Shown here: one piece after another, positions 22,712-31,657 of the stretch
How the letters are laid out: every line of letters starts with the position of its first letter
Position numbering within the stretch: position 1 is the stretch's first letter
NCBI GenBank assembly: GCA_943787225.1
Contig: CALSLP010000002.1
Location: 667,875-731,874 of the forward strand
Direction of reading: 5' to 3'
DNA length: 64,000 nt
From: an uncultured Alphaproteobacteria bacterium
Lineage (GTDB): Bacteria > Pseudomonadota > Alphaproteobacteria > MPNO01 > UBA2964
Program-made: the position numbers and the translations under genes
Notes under the pieces: generated by a model
Told to the model about the DNA's origin: nothing
Database searches by the model: none
The model's input: only the letters and a program-made list of their open reading frames with translations

Positions 22712-24171
22712 ATGCAGGAAAAGAAAGAGCGCGATATCACTATCGTCGGCTGCGGCTTTGCCGCCGTCGCGCTGGGTATATCGCTTAAAAAAGCCGGGTT
22801 AAACAATTTCACGATCCTCGAACGTTCCAACGAAATCGGCGGTGTCTGGCGCGAAAACACCTATCCGGGTGCTGCCTGTGATGTGCCGTCGCGCCTTTAT
22901 TCCTTCTCCTTCGAACAGGATTATCCCTGGTCGCTGCGCTATGCGCCGCAGAAAGAGATATTTGAGTATTTAAAACACTGTATCGATAAGTACAGCCTCA
23001 CCCCGCATATCCGGCTGGGTGTGAACGTCACCAAAGCCAGCTATGACGATGAGTCTGCAAAATGGTCAGTGGTGACAAAAAGCGGTGAAGAAATCGCACT
23101 GATATATTCGTTTCAGCAGTGGGTTTGTTCAACAACCCGTCAATTCCTGACATCCCAGGTCAAAAATCTTTTACGGGCCCACAATTTCATTCAGCGCGAT
23201 GGGACCATAACGTTGATTTAGAAGGGAAGACGATTGCATCGATCGGCAGCGGTGCCAGCGCGATACAATATGTTCCCGAACTCGCGAAGATATCTAAACA
23301 TCTAAATGTCTTTCAACGCACGCCTCAGCATATTTTTGCCAAAGGTGATCGCGCCAACGCGCAACAGGATCACAGCACGACATTTTGGCAGAAGCTTTTG
23401 CACCGCCGCGAACGGCTGCAATTATTCACCCGGTTTGAGAAGAACAGTCGTCGCCGCAGTTCGGAGGAACTGACACAGAAAAGCGCGGAAGCCTTCGAGA
23501 AATATATTTGCAGTCTGGTCGATGATCGCCGAGATGCTCAAGAAAGTCCTGCCAGATTATCCACCGGGTTGTAAACGCGGGCTGCGCTCCGATGACTGGT
23601 ATCCGACGCTTCTGAAACCAAACGTCAATTTAATCGATACGCCCATCGAGGCGATCTACCGAGACAGGTATACGCACCCAGGATGGGGAACACCACGACG
23701 TCGACGCCATCATTTATGGCACCGGCTTTACGCCGACAGCGTTTTTAACCCCGATGCAGATCACCGGCTGCTAACGGACAAGACCTCAATCACACATGGC
23801 GAGACGGGGCCGAAGCCTATCTCGGCATCTCCGTTTCGGGCTTTCCCAATTTCTTTATGATGTACGGCCCGAACACAAACCTGTCCGGCAGTATCATCTA
23901 TATGCTGGAGAACCAGGCCCGCTACATAACCAAATGCGTCAAAACGCTTGAGCGCACCAAAGCACTGGCAATGCATGTCAAAGCAGACGTCCAGAAACGT
24001 TTCAATGAAGAGATCATGGAGCAGTTGTCAAAAACAGTTCTCGTCCATGAAAACTGCCGCAGCTATTTCCAGGCAGAAAACGGCCGCATTACGACAAACT
24101 GGCCGGGGCTGATGCTCGATTATCGCCGTCGGACCCACCGGGTCAGAAAACGGGATTATATCTTTACGTGA
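22712..24171 (+). CDS. Flavin-containing/Baeyer-Villiger-type monooxygenase, frameshifted
   Basis: This is a class B flavoprotein monooxygenase of about 485 residues when joined. The FAD Rossmann motif TIVGCGFAAVALGISL is near residue 9, followed by YPGAACDVPSRLYSFSFE. The fingerprint FTGPQFHSARWDH fits the F-x-G-x3-H-x3-W-[PD] motif of Baeyer-Villiger and N-hydroxylating enzymes, and the NADPH motif IASIGSGASAIQYV follows. Frame changes occur near 23105, 23515, and between 23690 and 23860. Its ending FMMYGPNTNLSG is typical of the family. ATG 22712 is chosen as the start because the motif begins soon after; no good ribosome site is seen. Confidence 0.8.
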
Positions 24172-24207
24172 AAAAAGGTTGGGGCCAGCCGGAATGCGGC
24201 CAGCCCC
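24171..24207 (-). terminator. Rho-independent terminator after the peroxiredoxin
   Basis: On the minus strand a GC-rich hairpin (24207-24181; outer GGGGC/GCCCC and inner GCCG/CGGC stems around a five-base loop) is followed by AACC and six T residues (24176-24171). It stands seven bases past the repaired stop of the peroxiredoxin gene and also overlaps the 3' end of the convergent monooxygenase. Confidence 0.7.
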
Positions 24208-24213
24208 TGAACC

Positions 24214-24667
24214 TCATGACAACCGGTTAAGATCAGCCAGCACTTGGTCTGGATGATCGGCCGGTTTTACCGTCGCGTAGGAGGCGGCAACTTTACCGTC
24301 AGGCCCTACTCAAAACGGACACCCGGCTCGGCCGGGCAGAATCATCATCCGCCGCGCCATAGGCGATGGACATTGATTTTTGCGCATCCGTCAGAAGATC
24401 GTATGGAAAGTCGAACTTCTCCTTGAATGCACGATTGTCTTCCTCAGGGTCAAAACTGACACCGAGAATGACCGCATTTTTCGCCTCGAAGTCTTGGATT
24501 CTATCACGGAACCCATTGCCCTCGATGGTTCAGCCAGGCGTATCAGCTTTAGGATACCACCAGAGCAGAACGAATTTGCCTGCATAAGAAGACAAGGCAA
24601 TAGACGCCCCATCCTGGTTGGTAAGCTCAAACGCCGGGGCATCACTACCTACATCAATTACTGACAT
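24214..24667 (-). CDS. Peroxiredoxin (BCP/AhpC-TSA type) with TGA at the peroxidatic position; candidate selenoprotein
   Basis: From ATG 24667 the frame reads a typical thiol peroxidase: DAPAFELTNQDG, then FVLLWWYPKADTPG, then TGA (24532-24530) as codon 46, then TIEGNGFRDRIQDFE and ILGVSFDPEEDNRAFKEKF. Codon 46 is exactly where the family has its peroxidatic cysteine (TPGCT), so the TGA may encode selenocysteine. No resolving cysteine stands five residues later (N51). A separate single-base shift near 24310 hides the end PDGKVAASYATVKPADHP; the stop is then 24216-24214. A SECIS-like hairpin follows the TGA. It would reduce peroxides in the cytoplasm. The alternative is a C-to-A error turning TGC into TGA. 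Selenium-insertion genes are not in the window. Confidence 0.7.
24495..24515 (-). promoter_or_regulatory. Bacterial SECIS-like hairpin downstream of the in-frame TGA
   Basis: On the minus strand TGGGTTC pairs with GAATCCA (seven pairs, one of them G-U) around the seven-base loop CGTGATA. It lies 15 to 35 bases after the TGA, with the loop at +22 to +28 and a G among the first two loop bases, which fits the general description of bacterial SECIS elements (apical loop 16-37 bases from the UGA, a G at its start). The match is by eye. Confidence 0.5.
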
Positions 24668-24785
24668 ATCAGCCCTCAAGTTAGAGTTTCGTCACAAGTG
24701 ACGAGGGGAGTTTAACACTCAGCGGAGTCGTGTCACCCTGATGAAAATTTGAAGCAGCTGAACCCAACCCATCGGAGAAAATGAG

Positions 24786-25913
24786 ATGAGTGTATTACCG
24801 GGATTTCCAACAGTGATTTTCGATTATGGTGCGGTTGGCCAGCTGGCAGGCGAGCTGAAAACCCGCGGGATCAAACGCCCCTTAATCATCACAGATAAAG
24901 GCCTCACCAAGCACGGGCTGGTCGACACGCTACGCGATGCCCTCTCGGAATTTCCCATCGCTATCTTTGATGGCATTCCACCGAACCCGACTGTTGGCGG
25001 GATCGAAGGCGCGCTGACCGTTTATAAGGAGCAGGATTGCGATGGCATTATCGCACTTGGCGGAGGCTCGGTCCTCGATTCTGGCAAAGCCCTGCGCGTC
25101 GCCGCAACCCACCCCGAACCGGTTATCGAATATCTGAAGGACCCATCAAAAATTACCGCGAACGTCGTTCCCTATATCACGATCCCCACGACAGCCGGAA
25201 CTGGTGCCGAGATCACAATTGGCGGCGGCATTCACCCTGCCCCCGGCGAGCATCAGCTGGGTATCCGCAGTCCGTTTGTGCAGCCTGATCTGGCGATTTG
25301 CGATCCCGATCTGACATTGACGCTGCCACCGGTGCTCACCGCCGGGACCGGCATGGACGCACTCGGTCATTGCGTCGAAGGCTTTCTATCCAATAGCGTT
25401 AACCCGCCCACCGAGGCCATCGCCCTCGACGGTATTACCCGCGTTGTCGACTATATAGAACGTGCCGTTGCCGATGGCAGTGACCGCGAAGCGCGCTGGC
25501 ACTTGCTGATGGCAGCCTTACAAGGCGGCATGTCGATCTATATGGGGCTCGGTCCAGTTCATGTGCTCGGCCATGTCTTCGCCGACAGCCCCTTGCATCA
25601 TGGCGCTCTGATTACCGCCTCCGCACCGGCGGTCATACGATTTTATATGAGCAAGGGAGACGCAGCGCTCGACGGGAAGCTCGACCAGCTATGCAAAGCA
25701 ATGCGGCTACCGGCAGGCACTGACCTCGCGACCGGTATCACAGAGCTGAACACCCGCATCGGATTGCCATCGTCAGTGCGGGCGCTTGGTTATCCCAATG
25801 ATGATCTCGACAAGCTGGCTGGTCACGCCGAGAATATTCACTTCAACTTTACAGCACCGATCCGACCAACCCGTGATGAGTACCGCGATATTTTCGCCGA
25901 CGCTCTCGGATAA
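24786..25913 (+). CDS. Iron-containing alcohol dehydrogenase
   Basis: This 375-residue protein is of the group III (Fe-dependent) alcohol dehydrogenase type. The NAD(P)-binding glycine motif GGGSVLDSGKAL, the TTAGTGAE segment and the metal-binding histidines in DALGHCVEGFLS, GPVHVLGHVF and HHGALI are all present. Such enzymes reduce or oxidise aldehydes and alcohols, semialdehydes or maleylacetate. A GGAG ribosome site precedes the ATG. It is encoded alone on the plus strand and converges with an amidohydrolase gene. Maleylacetate reductase activity would fit ring-cleavage pathways but is not shown by the sequence. Confidence 0.92.
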   Translation: MSVLPGFPTVIFDYGAVGQLAGELKTRGIKRPLIITDKGLTKHGLVDTLRDALSEFPIAIFDGIPPNPTVGGIEGALTVYKEQDCDGIIALGGGSVLDSGKALRVAATHPEPVIEYLKDPSKITANVVPYITIPTTAGTGAEITIGGGIHPAPGEHQLGIRSPFVQPDLAICDPDLTLTLPPVLTAGTGMDALGHCVEGFLSNSVNPPTEAIALDGITRVVDYIERAVADGSDREARWHLLMAALQGGMSIYMGLGPVHVLGHVFADSPLHHGALITASAPAVIRFYMSKGDAALDGKLDQLCKAMRLPAGTDLATGITELNTRIGLPSSVRALGYPNDDLDKLAGHAENIHFNFTAPIRPTRDEYRDIFADALG

Positions 25914-25917
25914 CGGA

Positions 25918-26904
25918 TTAGATCTTAATACCGAGAAATTTCGCCGCATTCGCACCGAGAATGGCATCCTGCGCGGCTTTCGAAATCTTTTTTGCGCTAC
26001 GGACAAACTTGATCGGGTTCTTTTCGCCAAACGGGTAGTCCGTGCCCATCATGAGGTTCTTGGTCGGGACCTTCGTCGCCAGATATTCCAGCATGTCAGG
26101 ATTAAACAACACCGTCTCATAATTGAACTTCTTAAGATATGAGCTGAAGCTGCCCTTGAGCTGACCGCCGGTATGCCCCATGCGCTGCACGTGATCATGC
26201 CGACCGGTATAGAACGGCAGATAGCCACCGCCATGCGCAATCGCCACCTTGAGTTTTGGAAAAGCATCCATCACCCCGTCATAAACCAGCGATCCCTGCG
26301 CCATCGCCTCTTCAAGGGGCTGGCCCACGGTAATCATCTGATAATGCGCCCGCATCCGCGGATCGGTGCTGCCCGTCGGATGAATAAAAACCGCCGCACC
26401 GAGCTTCTCGGCCTTGCGCCAGAACGGCTTGAATTTCTTATGCCCCAGCTCATCGCCATTCACGTTGGATCCAATAATCACGCCCTTCAGGCCGTTTTTT
26501 GTGACCGCACGGTCAAGCTCCTTCACCGCCAATTTCACGTCTTGCAACGGCACGGACCCAATGCCAACCAGCCGATCAGGATATTGGGCGACAGCTTCGG
26601 CGACAAAATCATTGCTCTCTCGCTCCATCTTGAGCGCCGCCTCAGGTTTCGCCCAATAGGTGCATTGCTGCAAAATGCTCGGGCTGATGACCTGAATATC
26701 GATCCCCATCTGATCCATTTCCTTAAATCGGATATTCATGTCCGACATGCGATCGAGAGAGGGTTTCGGAATCCCGATGCCCTTGCTGCCGGGCTTGCTC
26801 TTGGCAATCGCACGGGCGAATTGTGAATGACTAAAGGTCTTTTCGAGAACCTGCGTCACAGCGATATGGGCGTGAAAGTCGATTACGACGGGTTTCTTGG
26901 CCAT
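25918..26904 (-). CDS. ACMSD-type amidohydrolase family protein
   Basis: At 328 residues this is a second amidohydrolase-2 family member, only distantly like the one at 14.6 kb. It has the standard HxH metal site (VIDFHAHIAV, residues 7-16), a central histidine in VFIHPTGSTD, IAHGGGYLPFYTGR and the late Asp in MGTDYPFGE. These features match ACMSD-like decarboxylases and hydrolases of aromatic breakdown products. It ends four bases from the convergent alcohol dehydrogenase. The substrate is unknown. Confidence 0.9.
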   Translation of the reverse strand: MAKKPVVIDFHAHIAVTQVLEKTFSHSQFARAIAKSKPGSKGIGIPKPSLDRMSDMNIRFKEMDQMGIDIQVISPSILQQCTYWAKPEAALKMERESNDFVAEAVAQYPDRLVGIGSVPLQDVKLAVKELDRAVTKNGLKGVIIGSNVNGDELGHKKFKPFWRKAEKLGAAVFIHPTGSTDPRMRAHYQMITVGQPLEEAMAQGSLVYDGVMDAFPKLKVAIAHGGGYLPFYTGRHDHVQRMGHTGGQLKGSFSSYLKKFNYETVLFNPDMLEYLATKVPTKNLMMGTDYPFGEKNPIKFVRSAKKISKAAQDAILGANAAKFLGIKI

Positions 26905-27044
26905 TTCAATTGCTCTCCCACTGGATATGAAATCATCCGGATTTATTCGTCATCACGGATGAGGCAATGATCGTTTCTTTTGATAAACTGTAGGGAAACT
27001 ATTTCCGGCCAGCAAGGAACCGGCGACAAAACAGGGGGATCATT

Positions 27045-27809
27045 ATGGCATCAGAAACAATAAGCAACGCATTGCGGGCTGAGCTCGACAAGCTGGCGCA
27101 AGCCTGCCGCATACTGGAGATGGAAGGCCATGGCGATATGACGCTGGGTCATTTATCGCTGCGCGACCCAGACGGTCGCGGTTTCTGGATGAAACGCAAC
27201 GCCATAGGGCTCGGGGAAATTCGCGACGCCGATGATTTTGTCCTCGTTACATTCGACGGTGAACAAATAGCCGGATCGGGGAACTGCCATTCCGAATGGC
27301 CCATTCATTCCGAGATACTGAAGAAGCGCAAAGACATCAACGTCGTCGCCCATACCCACCCCTATTACACCTGTGTTTTTTCAGCGACCGATGGTGACCT
27401 GCGCCCGGTGACATTAGAGGCTAGCTATTTCCCGGATCGTATCCCGATGTTTCTCGGTACCGGCGCCCTGGTTAAATCAGTTGATCTGGGAGAGGCCCTG
27501 GCGGACGCTCTTGGCCCAGCCTATGCGGTGTTTATGAAAAACCATGGCGTCACGTTTTGCGGCACCTCAATTGAAATGGCAACACTTGTCGGAATCTGGC
27601 TGGAACGCGCCTGCAAGGCACAGCTTGATATCACGGCATCCGGCATTGAATGGAGCTATCCGGACGATGAAGCGGAAGAGGTGCGCAACAGTCAGATATG
27701 GTCGGATGTTCATTTTGATCATAGCTGGGGCTATTACAGCCGTAAGCTCACCCAGATCGAAGCCCCGAATGGCGGCACACCACAACCGGTTTTTGGACGC
27801 CCTTTATAA
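27045..27809 (+). CDS. Class II aldolase/adducin-domain protein
   Basis: This 254-residue protein has the fold of fuculose-phosphate aldolase and related decarboxylases. The zinc ligands are recognisable in VVAHTHPYYTC and MKNHGVTF, and an acidic residue precedes them (WPIHSEIL). In aromatic-catabolic clusters such proteins often act as decarboxylases of ring-cleavage products, but the reaction here is not determined by sequence. An AG-rich stretch precedes the ATG. Its last six bases overlap the convergent GIY-YIG gene. Confidence 0.9.
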   Translation: MASETISNALRAELDKLAQACRILEMEGHGDMTLGHLSLRDPDGRGFWMKRNAIGLGEIRDADDFVLVTFDGEQIAGSGNCHSEWPIHSEILKKRKDINVVAHTHPYYTCVFSATDGDLRPVTLEASYFPDRIPMFLGTGALVKSVDLGEALADALGPAYAVFMKNHGVTFCGTSIEMATLVGIWLERACKAQLDITASGIEWSYPDDEAEEVRNSQIWSDVHFDHSWGYYSRKLTQIEAPNGGTPQPVFGRPL

Positions 27810-28058
27810 GCTATCTGGCCGCACCAACTTCCGAAATTTCCGATCCCGTTTAAGGTGCCATTCGCGGCTCATCGCTTCTGAGCGGGTCGCAAAGTTTTCG
27901 AGCATACAGCAAACTCCATTGCCGACCGCGCGTTGACCGCGCACCGGTTCCGCGATTATGCGCCGCCAATCGTTTGTCGAGATCATTGGTCCAGCCGACA
28001 TAAGTCTGCCAGCCTCGCGGGTTTCACATCCCAAAATATAGACGAAATTATTCGTCAT
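27804..28058 (-). CDS. GIY-YIG nuclease-fold protein (UPF0213-like; two frameshifts)
   Basis: This is a small protein of about 85 residues. The start FVYILGC supplies the first motif half. The middle is in a second frame and reads GWQTYVGWTNDLDKRLAAHN and GTGARSTRGRQW, the YVG and arginine-helix core of single-domain GIY-YIG proteins. The end (SEAMSREWHLKRDRKFRKL) returns to the first frame and holds the usual E-x-x-L/K region. Two single-base shifts, near 28005 and 27890, therefore interrupt it. Its role may be DNA repair or none known. It is preceded by the group D flavin hydroxylase gene in the same direction. Confidence 0.75.
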   Translation of the reverse strand: MTNNFVYILGCETREAGRLMSAGPMISTNDWRRIIAEPVRGQRAVGNGVCCMLENFATRSEAMSREWHLKRDRKFRKLVRPDSL

Positions 28059-28070
28059 GGATGATGCGAA

Positions 28071-29291
28071 CTAATACTGCGCCGGGCCCGGCGGCAATCC
28101 CAGTTGCGAGCGGCCATAAAGCGTCGCCACTGCATCCCAGTTCATGCTGATATGTTTGGAAGCTGCATGAATATCACGCCAGGCGCGCTGCACCCGGTTT
28201 TGGCTGTGTAAGCCCTGACCACCAACCGATTCAAACAACAAATCCACCGCCTGAACGCTGAGTTTAACAGCAAAGGCGATATTGCCTTTGTTGCGCACCC
28301 GTTGAGCCTCCGTCAATTCCTGACCTGCCGCCATGATATCCATAATCTCTTTGGTGTCGCGCAGAACAAGCGTTTCCGCCGCGTGGATGCTCGAAGAGGC
28401 TTCCGCGATGCGGAGCTGAATACTCTGGAACTCAGCAACATTTTTGGAAGCCCCCATCGCAGCACCTCTAGTCACACGATCCCGCATGGTTTCGAGATAA
28501 TCTTCCAGGGCGCCACGCGCCATGCCGAGAATGGCCGAGCACAGGCAATAGGAAATTCCGGCAAAGAACGGGACTTTGAATAGTCCGCTTTTATTGATCG
28601 CCGCCCCCGGTGGGTTTCCCGACTGCGACTCCGCGTGGGTAATGATGCGATAGGCAGGCACGTAAGCGTCTTCTATGACCAGATCATTGCTGCCCGTCCC
28701 GATAAGCCCGAGAACATCCCAGTTTTCTTCAATGCGATAATCAGACTTCGGAATCAGGGCAAACCCAACCTGGGTTGGCTCTACGCCTTCCGCCGGGGCA
28801 ATCCGCACACCGAGCAACATCCACTGAGCGGTATCGACACCGCTGCAGAACGACCACTTACCGCTCAGCCGATAGCCATCGCCTTCCGCCATCGCCACGC
28901 CCGTTGGCGCATAGGACGAAGCGGCCAATGCGGTCCGATCACTTCCCCAGACTTCCTCCTGGGCTTCCGGTGCGAACAGGCCCATCTGCCATTGATGCTG
29001 CGCCCCTGTCGAGAACACCCAGCCGGTTGAACCACAGCCCGACGCAATTGCCATCGCGACCCGAACGAACGTATCAATGCCGTATTCGTAGCCACCAAAT
29101 TTCTTTGGCTGCACAACACGATAAAGCCCGGCGTCCTGAAACGACTCAATCGCTTCTGGCAGAGCATGCCCTGCCTTCTCGGTTGCCGCCTGCCGTGCCC
29201 GCAATTCAGGCACCAATGCCTGCGCACGCGCAACCAGTGCGTCAGGAGAGTCACTTTCTGGAGACATAATTGTTTCAGTGTTGGCTTGCAT
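28071..29291 (-). CDS. Group D flavin-dependent hydroxylase (HsaA/HpaB-C2-like, acyl-CoA dehydrogenase fold)
   Basis: At 406 residues this protein has an acyl-CoA dehydrogenase fold but with features of two-component hydroxylases: GGYEYGIDTFVRVAMAIASG, the flavin-binding SGKWSFCSGVDTAQWMLLG, GLIGTGSNDLVIEDAYVP, and the C-terminal FESVGGQGLHSQNRVQRAWR. Members such as HsaA hydroxylate phenols with O2 and FMNH2 from a separate reductase. The flavin reductase-like protein at 17.2 kb is a possible partner (inference). The first ATG is used; a second at codon 9 is possible. Fatty-acyl-CoA dehydrogenase activity is less likely because the catalytic-base context differs. Confidence 0.85.
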   Translation of the reverse strand: MQANTETIMSPESDSPDALVARAQALVPELRARQAATEKAGHALPEAIESFQDAGLYRVVQPKKFGGYEYGIDTFVRVAMAIASGCGSTGWVFSTGAQHQWQMGLFAPEAQEEVWGSDRTALAASSYAPTGVAMAEGDGYRLSGKWSFCSGVDTAQWMLLGVRIAPAEGVEPTQVGFALIPKSDYRIEENWDVLGLIGTGSNDLVIEDAYVPAYRIITHAESQSGNPPGAAINKSGLFKVPFFAGISYCLCSAILGMARGALEDYLETMRDRVTRGAAMGASKNVAEFQSIQLRIAEASSSIHAAETLVLRDTKEIMDIMAAGQELTEAQRVRNKGNIAFAVKLSVQAVDLLFESVGGQGLHSQNRVQRAWRDIHAASKHISMNWDAVATLYGRSQLGLPPGPAQY

Positions 29292-29459
29292 CTTGTTCCA
29301 GTCTGATTGGTTTACTTCTTAAGGTCAGCATAGCGTTCTAAACACCGTCTCAACAGCATTTATGCCGGTGCATCCTGCAAATTTATCGGATAGTTTAAGG
29401 CACAATGCTGCGCTTTTGCGGAATCAACATAACGATATCAAATTCAGGGAGAACCAATC

Positions 29460-30387
29460 ATGAAACTGCTGCATTTTGACGATTTCAAACTCGGCGTTCT
29501 CAAGGGTGACACAGTTATAGATGTCAGCGACATCGCCAATGAAGTGCCCCATATCGGGGCCCATGACCGGATCAACGGGCTGATTGAGAATTTCGACGCC
29601 TACCGTGACCGCCTCGAAGCGGCCGCTGCCAACGGCACTGGCGTTCCCCTGAGCAGCGTTCGTATTCGTCCGCCGTTACCAAAACCCGGCAATATCGACT
29701 GCATGGCCGTGAACTATATGGAAGACGGCACGCGCGACGAGCCGGCCCCAATCAACGCCTTCTTTAAGTCTCCAAACAGCGTCATCGGTAACGGCGACAC
29801 CATGGTCCTGCCTGATGTGCCCGCGACAATATTTGAAGGCGAAGCGGAGATTGCGCTGATCATCGGCAAACGGGCCAGCAATGTCTCGGAAGCCGACGCC
29901 ATGGATTATGTCTTTGGTTACACCAACTTTATCGATGGTTCAGCCCGCGGCTTGCTGCCCCCCGGCAATACTTTCTACCAGATGAAAGGTCGGGAGACTT
30001 TTGCTCCGATGGGACCGTATATCGTAACTAAAGACGAAATTGCCGATCCACAAAAACTGGCGGTGCAGCTGCGCAATAACGAGTGTGGTTATGCAGAATT
30101 TCAACACCGACGATATGGCGCATAAAATTCCACGCTGTATTTCCTGGGTCAGCTCAATCCATACGCTGGAGCCCGGTGACGTGCTGGCAACCGGCACCAA
30201 CCATCGCGGTCTCAATCCCTTTATGGATGGTGACAAAATCGAGCTGGAAGTCGAAGGTCTCGGCTGTCTGACCGTCTATATCAAGGACGACCTCAAACGG
30301 ACCTGGGAACGCGTCACGAGACTGCAACATGCCGAAAGCGGCGGCGAAGGTGTTCAGACACCACAAACCGGTGGCAAATACGCCTAA
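29460..30387 (+). CDS. Fumarylacetoacetate hydrolase family protein (one frameshift)
   Basis: The FAH fold hydrolyses or decarboxylates 1,3-diketone products of ring cleavage, using a divalent metal. The first part (29460 to about 30090) has KPGNIDCMAVNY and the metal-binding IFEGEAEIALIIGKRA, then FTNFIDGSARG-like and MKGRETFAPMGPY segments. The second, in another frame, has the C-terminal motif LEPGDVLATGTNHRG and the ending LEVEGLGCLTV. One base change near 30090 reconnects them into about 308 residues. The SDR gene follows 20 bases later on the same strand, with YaiI next, so the three may form an operon. Confidence 0.87.
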
Positions 30388-30406
30388 CAAGCGAAAGTAC
30401 TAAGTT

Positions 30407-31198
30407 ATGGATCTCGGCCTTTCAGGAAAACGGGCGCTCGTCATGGGCTCAAGCTATGGCATGGGCAATGGCGTCGCCCGGGGCCTTGCCGCAGAAGGGG
30501 CTGACATCGTGTTAACCGCCCGCAGTCAGGACATTCTGGCAGCGGAAGCCGCCGATATCGCCAATGCGTTCGGTGTCAGGGTCGAGGCCATCGCCTGTGA
30601 TTTCGCTCGGGAAGATGATGTCGACCGGCTCATCGATTTTGCTCTCGACCAAATGGGGGGCATCGATATCCAGTTCAATAATTGCGGTGGACCACCGCGC
30701 CTGCTGCCCTCTGAAGTCGACGACAAAACCTGGCATGACTGGTTCGATCTCATCATGATGTCAGCCATTCGCGTGACAAACGGCACTCTGCCCGGCATGC
30801 GCGAGCGTGGCTGGGGACGCATCCTGTCGATGACCTCTTCCAACATCTTTCTCGCCGCGACGGAGAATGTCTTGTCGAGTTCGCTGCGCATGTCTCTGGT
30901 CGGCTGGTCAAAGTCCCTCAGTAACGAAGTCGCTAAAGATGGCGTCACGGTGAACTGTCTGGTCCCAGGACGGATCGAAACAGAACGGGTTCATCATGGC
31001 GACATCGCGCGCGCCAAACGCGCTGGCGTCACGGCCGCAGATATCAAAGCCAAGATGATCGCCGAAGCCCCAATGGGGCGCGACGGCACCGTTCAGGAAA
31101 TGGCGGATGCCGCCGTTTTGCTTTGCAGTACACAGGCCCGCTATATTACGGGTTCTGCCATCAAGGTCGATGGCGGCCGCATTCCAACAAGCCTTTAA
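30407..31198 (+). CDS. SDR-family oxidoreductase with atypical active site
   Basis: These 263 residues have the Rossmann fold of short-chain dehydrogenases. The cofactor loop reads GSSYGMGNGVARGLA, the NNAG-like motif is NNCGG, and the C-terminus has YITGSAIKVDGGR. The usual catalytic Y-x3-K is absent: the corresponding segment is SSSLRMSLVGWSKSLSNE, with serine and arginine in place of tyrosine while the lysine remains. This matches a known FabG-like branch that lacks the tyrosine, so chemistry cannot be assumed. It is preceded by the FAH-family gene. Confidence 0.88.
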   Translation: MDLGLSGKRALVMGSSYGMGNGVARGLAAEGADIVLTARSQDILAAEAADIANAFGVRVEAIACDFAREDDVDRLIDFALDQMGGIDIQFNNCGGPPRLLPSEVDDKTWHDWFDLIMMSAIRVTNGTLPGMRERGWGRILSMTSSNIFLAATENVLSSSLRMSLVGWSKSLSNEVAKDGVTVNCLVPGRIETERVHHGDIARAKRAGVTAADIKAKMIAEAPMGRDGTVQEMADAAVLLCSTQARYITGSAIKVDGGRIPTSL

Positions 31199-31207
31199 GC
31201 AACATCC

Positions 31208-31657
31208 ATGGTTGAAATTTACGTCGATGCTGATGCCTGCCCGGTCAAGGACGAGGTCGAACGCGTCGCGACACGTCATCAACTCAAAACCTACATGGTC
31301 TGCGATGGTGGCATCCGCCCTTCGCAAAACCCGCTACTTCACCTTGTCGTCGTCACCCAGGGTGCCGACGCCGCCGATGACTGGATCGCCGAGCATATTG
31401 GAGACGCCGACATCTGCATCACCAACGACATCCCTCTCGCCGGACGGTGCCTGAAACGGGGCGCTTTTGCGCTTAAAGCAAACGGTGAAACCTATACCGA
31501 TGATAGTATCGGCATGGCGCTAGCCACCCGCGAGATTATGCAGGGATTACGGGAAACTGGTGAGATCACCAGCGGCCCACGCCCATTCAGCAAAGCCGAC
31601 CGCTCCAAATTCCTCGACCGGCTGGAAGTTACCGTTCAGGCGGCGAAAAGAGCCTAA
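31208..31657 (+). CDS. YaiI/YqxD family protein (UPF0178)
   Basis: This 149-residue protein opens with VEIYVDADACPVKDEVERVA, the signature of the YaiI/YqxD (DUF188) family, which has a PIN-like fold and unknown function. DAADDWIAEHIGDADIC and TNDIPLAGRCLKRGA are the other conserved acidic segments. It starts ten bases after the SDR gene and overlaps the convergent hydratase-lyase gene by four bases. It is probably a housekeeping gene caught in the cluster. Confidence 0.93.
   Translation: MVEIYVDADACPVKDEVERVATRHQLKTYMVCDGGIRPSQNPLLHLVVVTQGADAADDWIAEHIGDADICITNDIPLAGRCLKRGAFALKANGETYTDDSIGMALATREIMQGLRETGEITSGPRPFSKADRSKFLDRLEVTVQAAKRA

Noticed and set aside
24509..24531. A hairpin starting within the TGA itself (GAACC/GGTTC) as the SECIS
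   Set aside because: Its loop would be only 6-13 bases from the TGA, nearer than usual for bacterial SECIS elements; the hairpin at +15 to +35 fits better, although the two compete.
24373..24664. Plus- and minus-strand open frames across the peroxiredoxin region
   Set aside because: They have no recognisable motifs; the minus-strand peroxiredoxin frame with an internal TGA explains the conservation far better.
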